Source: Actinomycetales bacterium
GTDB lineage: Bacteria; Actinomycetota; Actinomycetes; Actinomycetales; Dermatophilaceae
DNA length: 64,000 bases
NCBI GenBank assembly: GCA_016710385.1
Contig: JADJVX010000018.1
Coordinates: 1-64,000 of the forward strand
Reading direction: 5' to 3'
Made by a program: the position numbers and the translations under genes. A model generated the notes under the pieces. That model ran no database searches and was not told where the DNA came from. It worked only from the letters and a program-made list of their open reading frames with translations. Shown here in pieces: positions 35,154 to 42,963 of the stretch (its first letter is position 1; every line of letters begins with the position of its first letter).

Positions 35154-37322
35154 GTGACGAACCCACCCGATTCCGCCCACGTCGACGCGCAGGCGCTCAA
35201 TGCGCTGCGGTCGCTGGTGGGGCGCCCGGACGCGTCCTTCCACGAGGGCCAGTTGGCGGCGATCCGGTCGCTGGTCGTCGAGCGGGAGCGGGTCCTGGTC
35301 GTGCAGCGCACCGGGTGGGGCAAGTCCGCCGTCTACTTCGTCGCGACCGCGCTGCTGCGGGCGGCCGGGGCCGGGCCGACCGTCATCCTCTCGCCGCTGC
35401 TGTCGCTCATGCGCGACCAGATCGCCGCCGGGGAGCGGGCCGGCATCCGCGCCGTGTCGTTCAACTCCGCCAACCAACTTGACTGGCCGCAGGTCCAGGC
35501 TGCGCTGGCCGCTGACGAGGTCGACGTCCTGCTGGTCAGCCCGGAGCGGCTGACCAACCCGAGTTTCCGGGCCGAGCAACTGCCCGATCTCGTCGCCCGG
35601 GCCGGCCTGCTCGTCGTCGACGAGGCGCACTGTGTCAGCGATTGGGGCCACGACTTCCGACCTGACTATCGACGCATCGCTGACCTGCTCGCCGCACTCC
35701 CGCACGACACCCCGGTGCTCGCGACGACGGCGACGGCCAACGCGCGGGTGGTCGCCGATGTCGCGACCCAACTGGAGGTGGGGCCGGGGGCAGCGGTGGG
35801 CATGCTGGGCGCGGGTGGCCCCGGAGCCGCGCGACGGCATACCGTCCGCACCCTGCGCGGATCGCTGGCGCGGGCGTCGCTGCGGTTGGGCGTGGCGCCG
35901 ACCCTCACGGCCGAGCAGCGCCTCGGGTGGCTGCTCGACCAGCTGCCGAGCCTGCCCGGCAGCGGGATCATCTACTCGCTGACCGTCGCGGGGGCCGAGG
36001 ACCTGGCCGGTGCGCTGGCCGGGGCTGGCCATCCGGTCGCGGCCTACACCGGTCGCACCGACCCGGGGGAGCGCGAACGGCTCGAGCGGGCCCTGCGTGA
36101 CAACGAGGTCAAGGCGCTCGTGGCGACCTCGGCGCTGGGGATGGGGTTCGACAAACCCGACCTGGGCTTCGTCGTGCACGTGGGCGCGCCAGCGTCGCCG
36201 GTGGCCTACTACCAGCAGATCGGTCGAGCCGGGCGAGCCACGGCCAGTGCCGACGTGCTGCTCCTGCCGGGCGCCGAGGATCGCGAGATCTGGGCCTACT
36301 TCGCTTCGGCATCGATGCCGCGTCTGGAGCAGGCCGAGGCGGTGCTGCGGGTCTTGGGGCAGTCGCAGCGCGCGATGTCGAGCGCTGCCATCGAGAGCGC
36401 GGTGGATATCCGCCGCACCCGGCTGGACCTGCTGCTCAAGGTGCTCGACGTCGACGGCGCCGTCACCCGGGTGTCGGGCGGGTGGGTGGCCACCGGTATG
36501 CCGTGGCGCTACGACGTGGAGCGCTACGAACGCGTGGCGGCGGCTCGCACCCGTGAGCAACAGCTCATGCTGGAATACCAGGCGAGCACCGAGTGCCGGA
36601 TGGCCTATCTGCAGCGCTGCCTCGACGATCACACGGCCCAGGCCTGCGGGCGGTGCGACACGTGCGCTGACCCCTGGTTCACCGTGAGCGTTCGGGGGGA
36701 CGCCATCGGAGCGGCCCGCACCGCACTGGCTCGGGTTGGGGTGCCGATCGAGCCACGGTTGCAGTGGCCGACCGGGATGGACCGCCTCGGTGTCCCCGTG
36801 AAAGGCCGGATCCCGGTGGGCGAGAGCATCCAGCCGGGGCGGGTGATCGCTCGGTTCAGCGACCTCGGGTGGGGCGGCCGGGTGCGGGAGGCGCTCCGTG
36901 CCGACGGCGAGGTCCCGGCAGCGCTCATCCAGGGGAGCATCGAGGTGCTGCGCGCATGGGACTGGGCGCAGCGACCGGCCGCGGTGGTGGCCATGCCCTC
37001 CCGGCGGCACCCCGCTCTCGTGGGGTCACTCGCGCGCAGGCTCGCCCAGGTCGGGCGGCTGCCCTTCTTAGGCACCCTCCGGTATGCCGGTGCGGGACCG
37101 AGCGGCGAGCCCGGCGGCAACTCGGCCTTCCGCCTCGCCCAGGTGTGGGACCGCATCGTCGTGCCTGCCGAGATCGTCGCGTCCCTGGCCGCCCTCGACG
37201 GACCAGTGCTGCTCGTCGACGACATGGTGAGTTCGCGCTGGACGCTGACCATCGCCGGTCGGGCGCTGCGGCTGGCCGGAGCGACGGGCGTCCTGCCCTT
37301 CGCCCTCGCTGTCGAAGGCTGA
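35154..37322 (+). CDS. RecQ-family DNA helicase with C-terminal phosphoribosyltransferase domain
   Basis: 722 residues. Helicase core: Walker A QRTGWGKSAVYF, VILSPLLSLMRDQ, DEAH box VVDEAHCVSDWGHDFRPDYRRI, SAT-like ATTATANARV, then domain 2 with GIIYSLTVAGAEDLA, TSALGMGFDKPDLGFVVH and YYQQIGRAGRA. The RecQ zinc site follows (CRMAYLQRCLDDH...CGRCDTC). Instead of an HRDC domain the last ~200 residues hold a phosphoribosyltransferase-like fold with VLLVDDMVSSRWTLTIAGRALR, similar to ComF-type PRTases. GTG 35154 is chosen because the frame upstream lies in rnpB and a leaderless promoter sits six bases before it. Role presumed in recombination repair. Confidence 0.9.
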   Translation: MTNPPDSAHVDAQALNALRSLVGRPDASFHEGQLAAIRSLVVERERVLVVQRTGWGKSAVYFVATALLRAAGAGPTVILSPLLSLMRDQIAAGERAGIRAVSFNSANQLDWPQVQAALAADEVDVLLVSPERLTNPSFRAEQLPDLVARAGLLVVDEAHCVSDWGHDFRPDYRRIADLLAALPHDTPVLATTATANARVVADVATQLEVGPGAAVGMLGAGGPGAARRHTVRTLRGSLARASLRLGVAPTLTAEQRLGWLLDQLPSLPGSGIIYSLTVAGAEDLAGALAGAGHPVAAYTGRTDPGERERLERALRDNEVKALVATSALGMGFDKPDLGFVVHVGAPASPVAYYQQIGRAGRATASADVLLLPGAEDREIWAYFASASMPRLEQAEAVLRVLGQSQRAMSSAAIESAVDIRRTRLDLLLKVLDVDGAVTRVSGGWVATGMPWRYDVERYERVAAARTREQQLMLEYQASTECRMAYLQRCLDDHTAQACGRCDTCADPWFTVSVRGDAIGAARTALARVGVPIEPRLQWPTGMDRLGVPVKGRIPVGESIQPGRVIARFSDLGWGGRVREALRADGEVPAALIQGSIEVLRAWDWAQRPAAVVAMPSRRHPALVGSLARRLAQVGRLPFLGTLRYAGAGPSGEPGGNSAFRLAQVWDRIVVPAEIVASLAALDGPVLLVDDMVSSRWTLTIAGRALRLAGATGVLPFALAVEG

Positions 37323-37437
37323 CCGACACCAGGGCAGCGCATTCTCGACATCCGGTATCAGGGGCGCCGCTCCCGACTCCTGGTGGGTGACCGCTTCTCT
37401 CCCCGCGGTCACCCAGCCCATGATCGAGGACCCCTTC

Positions 37438-38289
37438 ATGACTCACGTCGTCATCAACGCCAAGCGCATCGGCTCTCCCGCCGGCCACCACCGCCAGCCG
37501 CGATCCGGCCCGACCTCATCCACGCTCATCGGTGGCGCTAGCACCGAAGCGACACCCGGCAGCGTTGTCCACGCCACGGCCGCCGAGTTGGCAGGTCTGC
37601 GGTTCGTCTTCTGGAGCGCATCCGACGGCATCGGGGGTGGGGTCACGACGACCACCACCGTCGACCAGCAGGTCGGGGACAGCCCGCTGACCCTCACTGC
37701 CTGGTACTACCCCGTCGGCGGTATCGACGGGCCCGGCGACAGCGGCTACCTCATCGACGCCTTCTCGGCCACGCTCAACGACTTCGTCGACGACGACTTC
37801 GTCACGGTGACCAGTGACCCGAGCCTCACCTCAGCGGCCAATGTCGCGGGGTGGGTGCCGACCAAACAGGCTGAGGTGCTCACGGCCTTCGGGTCGATCC
37901 ACGGCGGCCAGGTCTTCCAGACCTGGGTCGGTGACGCGCCCGCGACCGGTGCAACGGCCTCCCTCGCGCAGGGCGCGTCGGGCTTGGCCATCGCCACCTA
38001 TCGCGCCCAGCAGATCGCCATCCCGCGTCCGGAGGTCAACAAGCGCGAGGGTTGGCTCATCTTCGGTGGCATCGGCGTGGACGGCGGCGGCTTCGTCATC
38101 CCGATCGGTGGGGGCCCGGGTGGCGGGCCGGTCGGCCCGTGGGGTCCGTTCATCGAGCGGGTCGGGCATCTGCTGCAGGTCGGCATGCACAGCAGCAGCC
38201 TGGGCAAGGAAGGGCTGCGGTTGCAGCAACTGGCCCTGGAGCAACTGCATGTCGCCACCAAGGAGCAGTTCGGCGTGATCGAGGGGTAG
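37438..38289 (+). CDS. Hypothetical protein with Gly-rich C-terminal segment
   Basis: 283 residues, no signal peptide and no family I recognise. The N-terminal two thirds look beta-rich (LRFVFWSASDGIGGG, LTLTAWYYPVGG, VFQTWVGDAP), followed by KREGWLIFGGIGVDGGGFVIPIGGG, a glycine-rich stretch and a C-terminal amphipathic helix rich in Leu/Gln (GLRLQQLALEQLHVATK). ATG 37438 has GAGGA eight bases upstream; an in-frame GTG at 37387 lacks a site. Monocistronic, ending in a strong bidirectional hairpin. High-G+C codon use equals its neighbours, so it appears native. Confidence 0.7.
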   Translation: MTHVVINAKRIGSPAGHHRQPRSGPTSSTLIGGASTEATPGSVVHATAAELAGLRFVFWSASDGIGGGVTTTTTVDQQVGDSPLTLTAWYYPVGGIDGPGDSGYLIDAFSATLNDFVDDDFVTVTSDPSLTSAANVAGWVPTKQAEVLTAFGSIHGGQVFQTWVGDAPATGATASLAQGASGLAIATYRAQQIAIPRPEVNKREGWLIFGGIGVDGGGFVIPIGGGPGGGPVGPWGPFIERVGHLLQVGMHSSSLGKEGLRLQQLALEQLHVATKEQFGVIEG

Positions 38290-38330
38290 CTCGCCGGACC
38301 GGCCCTCCCCGTGCAGGGGGTGAGGGCCAC

Positions 38331-38372
38331 CCGCGCGGCATACCGGGGTTCGAAGCCCGGTATGCCGCGCGG
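38331..38372. terminator. Bidirectional hairpin of two GGTATGCCG words (hypothetical/pgi)
   Basis: Seventeen-base perfect arms (CCGCGCGGCATACCGGG and complement) with an 8-base loop, between convergent genes. The iterated word occurs once in each arm in opposite orientation. Confidence 0.85.
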
Positions 38373-38384
38373 CGGCGTGCGCGC

Positions 38385-40061
38385 TCAGCGCTCGCGGTGT
38401 GCCAGGTAGTACTCGATGAGCGAGCGGGTCGACGGGTCCTGGTGGGCCAGGGCAGCGGGGTCACCGGCGACCGCGGGCTCGAGCGCCTTGGCCAGCTGCT
38501 TGCCGAGTTCGACACCCCACTGGTCGAAGGAGTCGATCCCCCAGACGATGCCCTGGGTGAAGGTGATGTGTTCGTAGAGCGCGACGAGTTGGCCGACCAC
38601 CGAGGGGGTGAGCGCCGGCGCCATGATCGAGGTGGTCGGTCGATTGCCCTCGAAGACTCGCGCCGGGACGATCGCTTCCGGCGTGCCCTCGGCGCGCACC
38701 TCGTCGGCGGTCTTGCCGAAGGCCAGGGCAGCGGTCTGGGCGAAGAAGTTGCCGAGGAAGAGCTCGTGCACGTCGGCGTCACCGTCGCGCAAGGGGTAGG
38801 CCGGGGTGGCCACCGCGATGAAGTCGGCGGGGATGAGCTGGGTGCCCTGGTGGATGAGTTGGTAGAAGGCATGTTGGCCGTTGGTGCCCGGCTCGCCCCA
38901 GAACACCTCACCGGTGGCGCTGGTGACCGGTGTGCCGTCCCAGCGCACCGACTTGCCGTTGGACTCCATCGTGAGCTGCTGCAAGTAGGCCGCGAACCGG
39001 CTCAGCTGTTGGGCATAGGGCAGCACTGCGTGGGTGCGGGCATCAAGGAAGTTGACGTACCACACGTTGAGCAGGCCCATCAGGGCGGGCACATTGCGCT
39101 CGAACGGTTGGGTGCGGAAGTGCTCGTCTACCGCGTGGAACCCGGCCAGCACCTCGGCGAAACGGTCCGGTCCGATCGCGACGCACACCGATGTGCCGAT
39201 CGCCGAGTCGACGGAGTAGCGACCGCCCACCCAGTCCCAGAAGCCGAACGCATTGGCCGGATCGATGCCGAAGTCGGCCACCTTGTCCAGCGCAGTCGAC
39301 ACGGCGACGAAGTGCTTGGCGACCGCATCCCGGCGCGCCGACTCGTCGTCTGCGATGGCTCCCGCGGCGACGAGTCCGTCGAGCAGCCAGGCGCGCACCA
39401 GCCGGGCGTTGGTCAACGTCTCCAGCGTCGTGAAGGTCTTGCTCGCGACGATGACGAGGGTGGTCTCCGGGTCGAGGCCGGCGGTCTTCTGCGCCGCGTC
39501 GGTCGGGTCGATATTGGAGATGAACCGCACCTGCAGTCCTGGCTGGACATAGGGCGCCAGCGCCTCGTAGACCATGACCGGACCGAGGTCCGACCCGCCG
39601 ATACCGATGTTGACGACCGTTTCGATGCGCTTGCCGGTGACCCCCACCCACGCGCCGGAGCGCACCTGGTCAGCGAAGGCGTAGACGCGCGCGAGCACCT
39701 CGTGGACGTCGTGGTCAACGTCCTGGCCGTCGACGACCAGCGGTGCTCCCTGCGGGCGACGCAGGGCCGTGTGCAGCACGGCCCGGTTTTCGGTGACATT
39801 GATGCGGTCGCCGGCGAGCATGGCGTCCCGCCGCTGCGCCAGCCCGACCTGCTCGGCCACCTGCACGAGGGCCTCGAGGATCTCGGTCGTCACGAGGTTC
39901 TTGGACAGGTCGACGTGCAGGTCGGCGCAGGTGCGGGTGAGGGCCGCCGCACGCCCCGGATCGGCCGAGAACCACCCCCGGAGATCGGGCGTGAACCCCT
40001 CGCGCAACTCGCGAAGGCGCTGCCAGGCAGGCGTGGTGGTGGCGTCAACAGGGGCAAGCAT
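38385..40061 (-). CDS. pgi: Glucose-6-phosphate isomerase
   Basis: 558 residues, the E. coli-like long form; interconverts glucose-6-phosphate and fructose-6-phosphate. Signature pieces: NIGIGGSDLGPVMVYEAL, LVIVASKTFTTLETLTNA, FWDWVGGRYSVDSAIG, QLTMESNGKSVRWDG and the active-site FWGEPGTNGQHAFYQLIHQG. In this window it is near ppgK, which would supply its substrate from polyphosphate. Start ATG 40061 with GGAAACC-like weak site. Confidence 0.96.
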   Translation of the reverse strand: MLAPVDATTTPAWQRLRELREGFTPDLRGWFSADPGRAAALTRTCADLHVDLSKNLVTTEILEALVQVAEQVGLAQRRDAMLAGDRINVTENRAVLHTALRRPQGAPLVVDGQDVDHDVHEVLARVYAFADQVRSGAWVGVTGKRIETVVNIGIGGSDLGPVMVYEALAPYVQPGLQVRFISNIDPTDAAQKTAGLDPETTLVIVASKTFTTLETLTNARLVRAWLLDGLVAAGAIADDESARRDAVAKHFVAVSTALDKVADFGIDPANAFGFWDWVGGRYSVDSAIGTSVCVAIGPDRFAEVLAGFHAVDEHFRTQPFERNVPALMGLLNVWYVNFLDARTHAVLPYAQQLSRFAAYLQQLTMESNGKSVRWDGTPVTSATGEVFWGEPGTNGQHAFYQLIHQGTQLIPADFIAVATPAYPLRDGDADVHELFLGNFFAQTAALAFGKTADEVRAEGTPEAIVPARVFEGNRPTTSIMAPALTPSVVGQLVALYEHITFTQGIVWGIDSFDQWGVELGKQLAKALEPAVAGDPAALAHQDPSTRSLIEYYLAHRER

Positions 40062-40132
40062 GGGGTTTCCTCGCCTTCCAAGGTCACGGCATGAGGGTTC
40101 GCCTCCAGCCTAGTGACCCGGCCTCCCGCGCA

Positions 40133-40188
40133 GGTATGCCGTGCACTCGGTTGCCGCCCGGCATACCCGTCGGTCTGCCGGTATGCCG
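40133..40188. repeat. Three copies of the GGTATGCCG word in 56 bases
   Basis: GGTATGCC at 40133, CGGCATACC at 40159 and GGTATGCCG at 40180, the last two forming an inverted pair of nine-base arms 12 bases apart. They lie in the 150-base gap between divergent pgi and the metallo-hydrolase gene, just upstream of the latter's promoter. Confidence 0.8.
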
Positions 40189-40199
40189 TGCCCCGGGGT

Positions 40200-40205
40200 T
40201 ACGGT
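40200..40205 (+). promoter_or_regulatory. -10 element of metallo-hydrolase gene (leaderless)
   Basis: TACGGT, five bases before ATG 40211. Confidence 0.45.
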
Positions 40206-40210
40206 GAGCT

Positions 40211-40864
40211 ATGCGCCTCACTCACCTGGGACACTCCTGCCTTTTCGTCGAGATCGCCGATCGTCGCCTGCTCATCGATCCGGGCGGGTGGTCGGTCGGC
40301 TTCGAGGAACTCACCGATCTCGACGCGATCCTCGTCACCCATCAGCACGGGGATCATCTCGACACGAAAAGGCTCAAGAGCGTCCTGGGACGCAATTCAG
40401 GTGCAGCCCTGTATACCGATCCGCAAACCGCGGACATCCTCGCTGCTGACGGGCTGGTCGCGGGCATCTTGAGCCAGGGTAAGGACCTGAGTTTTGGGGA
40501 GGTCACCGTGAGCCCGCGTGGGGTGAAGCACGCCTTCAACCACGACGGAGTGCCGACGGTCGACAACGTCGGAGTGCTCGTCACCGCAGCGGGGGAGGGT
40601 CGGCTGTTTCACCCCGGAGACGCCTACGACGCCCCGGTCGAGGATGTCGACATCCTCGCTGTACCGATCAACGCGCCGTGGGCGGCGGTGCGCGACTCGA
40701 TCGACTTCGTCCGCAGGGTCGCTCCCCGCGCGATGGTGCCGATCCACGACGGGCTGCTCGCCCCGCCCGGACGCAACCTTTACCTCACCCACGTCCTGAC
40801 CTACGGCGGACGCGACCAGGTGACCCTGCACGACCTCGCCGGTCAGGGCAGCGTCAGCGTCTGA
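40211..40864 (+). CDS. MBL-fold metallo-hydrolase
   Basis: 217-residue UPF0173-like metallo-beta-lactamase fold hydrolase. Metal motif ILVTHQHGDHLD (HxHxDH), then HAFNHDGVPTVDNVG, RLFHPGDAYDAP and C-terminal MVPIHDGLLAPPGRN provide the remaining ligands. Substrate unknown. Short N-terminus MRLTHLGHSCLFVEIADRR is the family's usual start. Apparently monocistronic. Confidence 0.85.
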   Translation: MRLTHLGHSCLFVEIADRRLLIDPGGWSVGFEELTDLDAILVTHQHGDHLDTKRLKSVLGRNSGAALYTDPQTADILAADGLVAGILSQGKDLSFGEVTVSPRGVKHAFNHDGVPTVDNVGVLVTAAGEGRLFHPGDAYDAPVEDVDILAVPINAPWAAVRDSIDFVRRVAPRAMVPIHDGLLAPPGRNLYLTHVLTYGGRDQVTLHDLAGQGSVSV

Positions 40865-40905
40865 CGTTCGGGTGACGACGCGGCAGGGCCGGAAAGTGCG
40901 AAGGC

Positions 40906-41664
40906 TCAGTCCGCCGCGAGAGCGGCAGCCCCGATGATGCCGGCCTGGTTCTGCAGGGCGGCCGGGATGATGGGGGTGCGCAGGTTGAGCAGCGGCAAGA
41001 ACTTGTCGGCCTTGCGAGAGACGCCGCCCCCGACGAGGAACAGGTCGGGCCACAGGAGGTTCTCGACGGTCGTGTAATAGCGCTGCAGCCGGGCCGCCCA
41101 CTTGGTCCAGGAGAGACCGTCGCGTTCGCGAACCGACGCGGCGGCTTGAGTCTCGGCGTCGTAACCGTCGATCTCCAGGTGGCCCAGCTCGGCGTTGGGG
41201 ATGAGCACCCCGTTGTGCAGCAGCGCGATGCCGATGCCGGTGCCGAGCGTGGTGAGGACGACCAGGCCGTCCTTGCCCTTGGCCGCGCCGTAGCGCACCT
41301 CTGCGACACCCGCGGCGTCGGCGTCGTTGACCAGCAGGCAGTGCCGACCGAGGGCCTGGGCGAAGATCTCCTGACCGGGGCAGTCGATCCACCCGTGGTC
41401 GATATTGGCGGCCGTCCGAACGATTCCGTGCTGGACCACCCCCGGAATGGTCACCCCGATCGGCGCATCCTTGGGCAGGGAGTCGACGAACTGGTCGGCA
41501 ATCTGGTCGACGATGGCCGCCACCGCCTGTGGCGTCGAGTGCTCAGGCGTGCTGATCTTGATGCGTTCCCCGATCAGCGAACCGGTGGTGAGATCGACCG
41601 GCGCCCCCTTGATGCCGGAGCCACCGATGTCGATCCCAAGAGCGACGCGGGGGGTTCCGGACAT
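40906..41664 (-). CDS. ppgK: Polyphosphate glucokinase
   Basis: 252-residue ROK-family kinase that phosphorylates glucose with polyphosphate or ATP, a marker of Actinobacteria. Nucleotide motif ALGIDIGGSGIKGAPVDLTTG, glucose-binding GVTIPGVVQHGIVRTAANID and NDADAAGVAEVRYGA, second phosphate loop TTLGTGIGIALLHNG and the ROK ELGHLE-type motif NAELGHLEIDG. ATG 41664 is preceded by AGGAGG (spacing 6). A 16-base palindrome and CATAAT -10 element lie upstream, suggesting repression. Confidence 0.95.
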   Translation of the reverse strand: MSGTPRVALGIDIGGSGIKGAPVDLTTGSLIGERIKISTPEHSTPQAVAAIVDQIADQFVDSLPKDAPIGVTIPGVVQHGIVRTAANIDHGWIDCPGQEIFAQALGRHCLLVNDADAAGVAEVRYGAAKGKDGLVVLTTLGTGIGIALLHNGVLIPNAELGHLEIDGYDAETQAAASVRERDGLSWTKWAARLQRYYTTVENLLWPDLFLVGGGVSRKADKFLPLLNLRTPIIPAALQNQAGIIGAAALAAD

Positions 41665-41704
41665 CTAGGCCTCCTGAGCTGGGGTGGGCCCTTCACGAGC
41701 CCGT

Positions 41705-41720
41705 CGAACTAATTAGTTCG
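41705..41720. promoter_or_regulatory. Palindromic operator candidate for ppgK
   Basis: Perfect 16-base palindrome CGAACTAATTAGTTCG, A/T-rich in a ~70% G+C background. It starts one base after CATAAT (minus strand -10, 41722-41727), so it covers the probable transcription start of ppgK, 40 bases before its ATG. Shape is compatible with a MarR- or TetR-type repressor; regulator unknown. Confidence 0.55.
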
Positions 41721-41742
41721 CATTATGACCTAAACCCGCGCC

Positions 41743-42606
41743 TTACGGGAGAGTGAGGATCTCGCTGCCCGAGTCAGTGACCAGGATCGTGTGCTCGAAC
41801 TGAGCCGACCGAGCCTTGTCGGCCGTGACGACGGTCCACCCGTCGTCCCACATCTCCCACTCGTGGGTGCCGAGGTTGAGCATCGGCTCGATGGTGAAGG
41901 TCATCCCCGGCTCCATGACGGTGTCGTATGCCGGTGCTGCGTCGTAGTGGGGCACGATGAGGCCGCTGTGAAATGCCTCGCCGATCCCGTGGCCGGTGAA
42001 GTCGCGCACCACGCCATAGCCGAACCGCTTGGCGTAGGAGGAGATGACCCGCCCGATGACGTTGATCGGTCGTCCCGGCGCCACCGCCCGGATGCCGCGG
42101 AGCATGGCCTCCCGGGTGCGTTCGACGAGCAGTTGCGACTCTTCGTCGACATCGCCGACGAGGTAGGTCGCGTCGGTGTCACCGTGCACGCCGTCGAGGA
42201 AGGCTGTGATGTCGATGTTGACGATGTCGCCGTCCCGCAGCGGGCGAGCATCCGGTATGCCGTGGCATACCACCTCGTTGACCGAGGTGCAGATCGACTT
42301 GGGGAACCCGCGGTAACCCAACGTGGAGGGGTAGGCGCCGTGAGCCACGAGATAGTCGTGCGCGATGACGTCGAGTTCGTCGGTCCGCACGCCAGGGGCG
42401 ATGGCTTCGGCAGCCGCCGCCATGGCCCGGGCAGCCAGCTGACCTGCGGCCCGGATCCGCTCGATGGTCCCGGCGTCCTTGATCTCCGAGCCGGTGTACC
42501 GCTCGGGGGCCGCCCGGTCGACGTATTCGGGGCGGCGGATGGCGGCGGGTACTGCCCGTCGAGGGCTGACGGGGTGAGGCACGACGCTCGGGTGACGGAC
42601 CGGCAT
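41743..42606 (-). CDS. map: Methionine aminopeptidase, type I
   Basis: 287 residues including a ~35-residue Pro/Arg-rich N-terminal extension with PxxP motifs, typical of the actinobacterial MapB form. Removes initiator Met. Metal ligands: NIDITAFLDGVHGDTDATY, TGHGIGEAFHSG, MTFTIEPML and FEHTILV. ATG 42606 sits within a copy of the iterated word; the frame is open far upstream, but only as antisense of glnA2. A head-to-head pair of the word (GGTATGCCGTGGCATACC, 42252-42269) lies inside the coding sequence at CHGIPDA. Confidence 0.93.
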   Translation of the reverse strand: MPVRHPSVVPHPVSPRRAVPAAIRRPEYVDRAAPERYTGSEIKDAGTIERIRAAGQLAARAMAAAAEAIAPGVRTDELDVIAHDYLVAHGAYPSTLGYRGFPKSICTSVNEVVCHGIPDARPLRDGDIVNIDITAFLDGVHGDTDATYLVGDVDEESQLLVERTREAMLRGIRAVAPGRPINVIGRVISSYAKRFGYGVVRDFTGHGIGEAFHSGLIVPHYDAAPAYDTVMEPGMTFTIEPMLNLGTHEWEMWDDGWTVVTADKARSAQFEHTILVTDSGSEILTLP

Positions 42607-42699
42607 ACCGGGGAGTCTAGGCACGCCGCCGGGCCGAATCCGACGCGTGGACGGCATACGGTAGAGGGAGCCGACCGAGGTGTGACCCGAGGAGGAGCC

Positions 42700-42900
42700 A
42701 TGCACTACTGGTACAACATCGCGACAGGCCGGGTGGAGACCGACGACGACCGCGGACCCGCCGAGGACGTGCTCGGGCCCTACGACACCCCCGAAGAGGC
42801 CGGCCGGGCGCTGGAGATCGCCCGGGCCAAGACCGAGAAGTGGGATGCCGAGGACCGGGCCTGGGAGTCCGGCGGGGACGCCGAGCCCGTCGGAGAGTGA
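42700..42900 (+). CDS. Small conserved acidic protein, SPOR-like
   Basis: 66 residues: HYWYNIATGRVETDDDRGP at the N-terminus, then LGPYDTPEEAGRALEIARAKTEKWDAEDRAW. The WYN-TG-VE start and PYDTPEEAxxAL helix are those of a small actinobacterial protein family often labelled SPOR-like or methionine aminopeptidase associated. Function unknown. Excellent ribosome binding site (GGAGGAG, spacing 5). Divergent from map and upstream of glnA2. Confidence 0.75.
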   Translation: MHYWYNIATGRVETDDDRGPAEDVLGPYDTPEEAGRALEIARAKTEKWDAEDRAWESGGDAEPVGE

Positions 42901-42925
42901 CCGCCCCGCAGTCGTTCCGGGGTGC

Positions 42926-42941
42926 GTAACGCGGGCGAAAC
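42926..42941 (+). promoter_or_regulatory. GlnR half-box upstream of glnA2
   Basis: GTAAC-N6-GAAAC matches the a-b half of the GlnR consensus (gTnAC-n6-GaAAC) exactly, with the correct six-base spacing. It lies 22 bases upstream of the glnA2 ATG and 10 bases before its putative -10. Confidence 0.5.
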
Positions 42942-42951
42942 ACCGGTAGGG

Positions 42952-42957
42952 CAGGAT
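42952..42957 (+). promoter_or_regulatory. -10 element of glnA2 (leaderless)
   Basis: CAGGAT followed by six bases and ATG 42964. Confidence 0.4.
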
Positions 42958-42963
42958 CGCACC

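Noticed and set aside
38052..40094. Plus-strand open frame across the hypothetical gene end and pgi
   Set aside because: Spans a strong bidirectional terminator and is antisense to a fully conserved Pgi.
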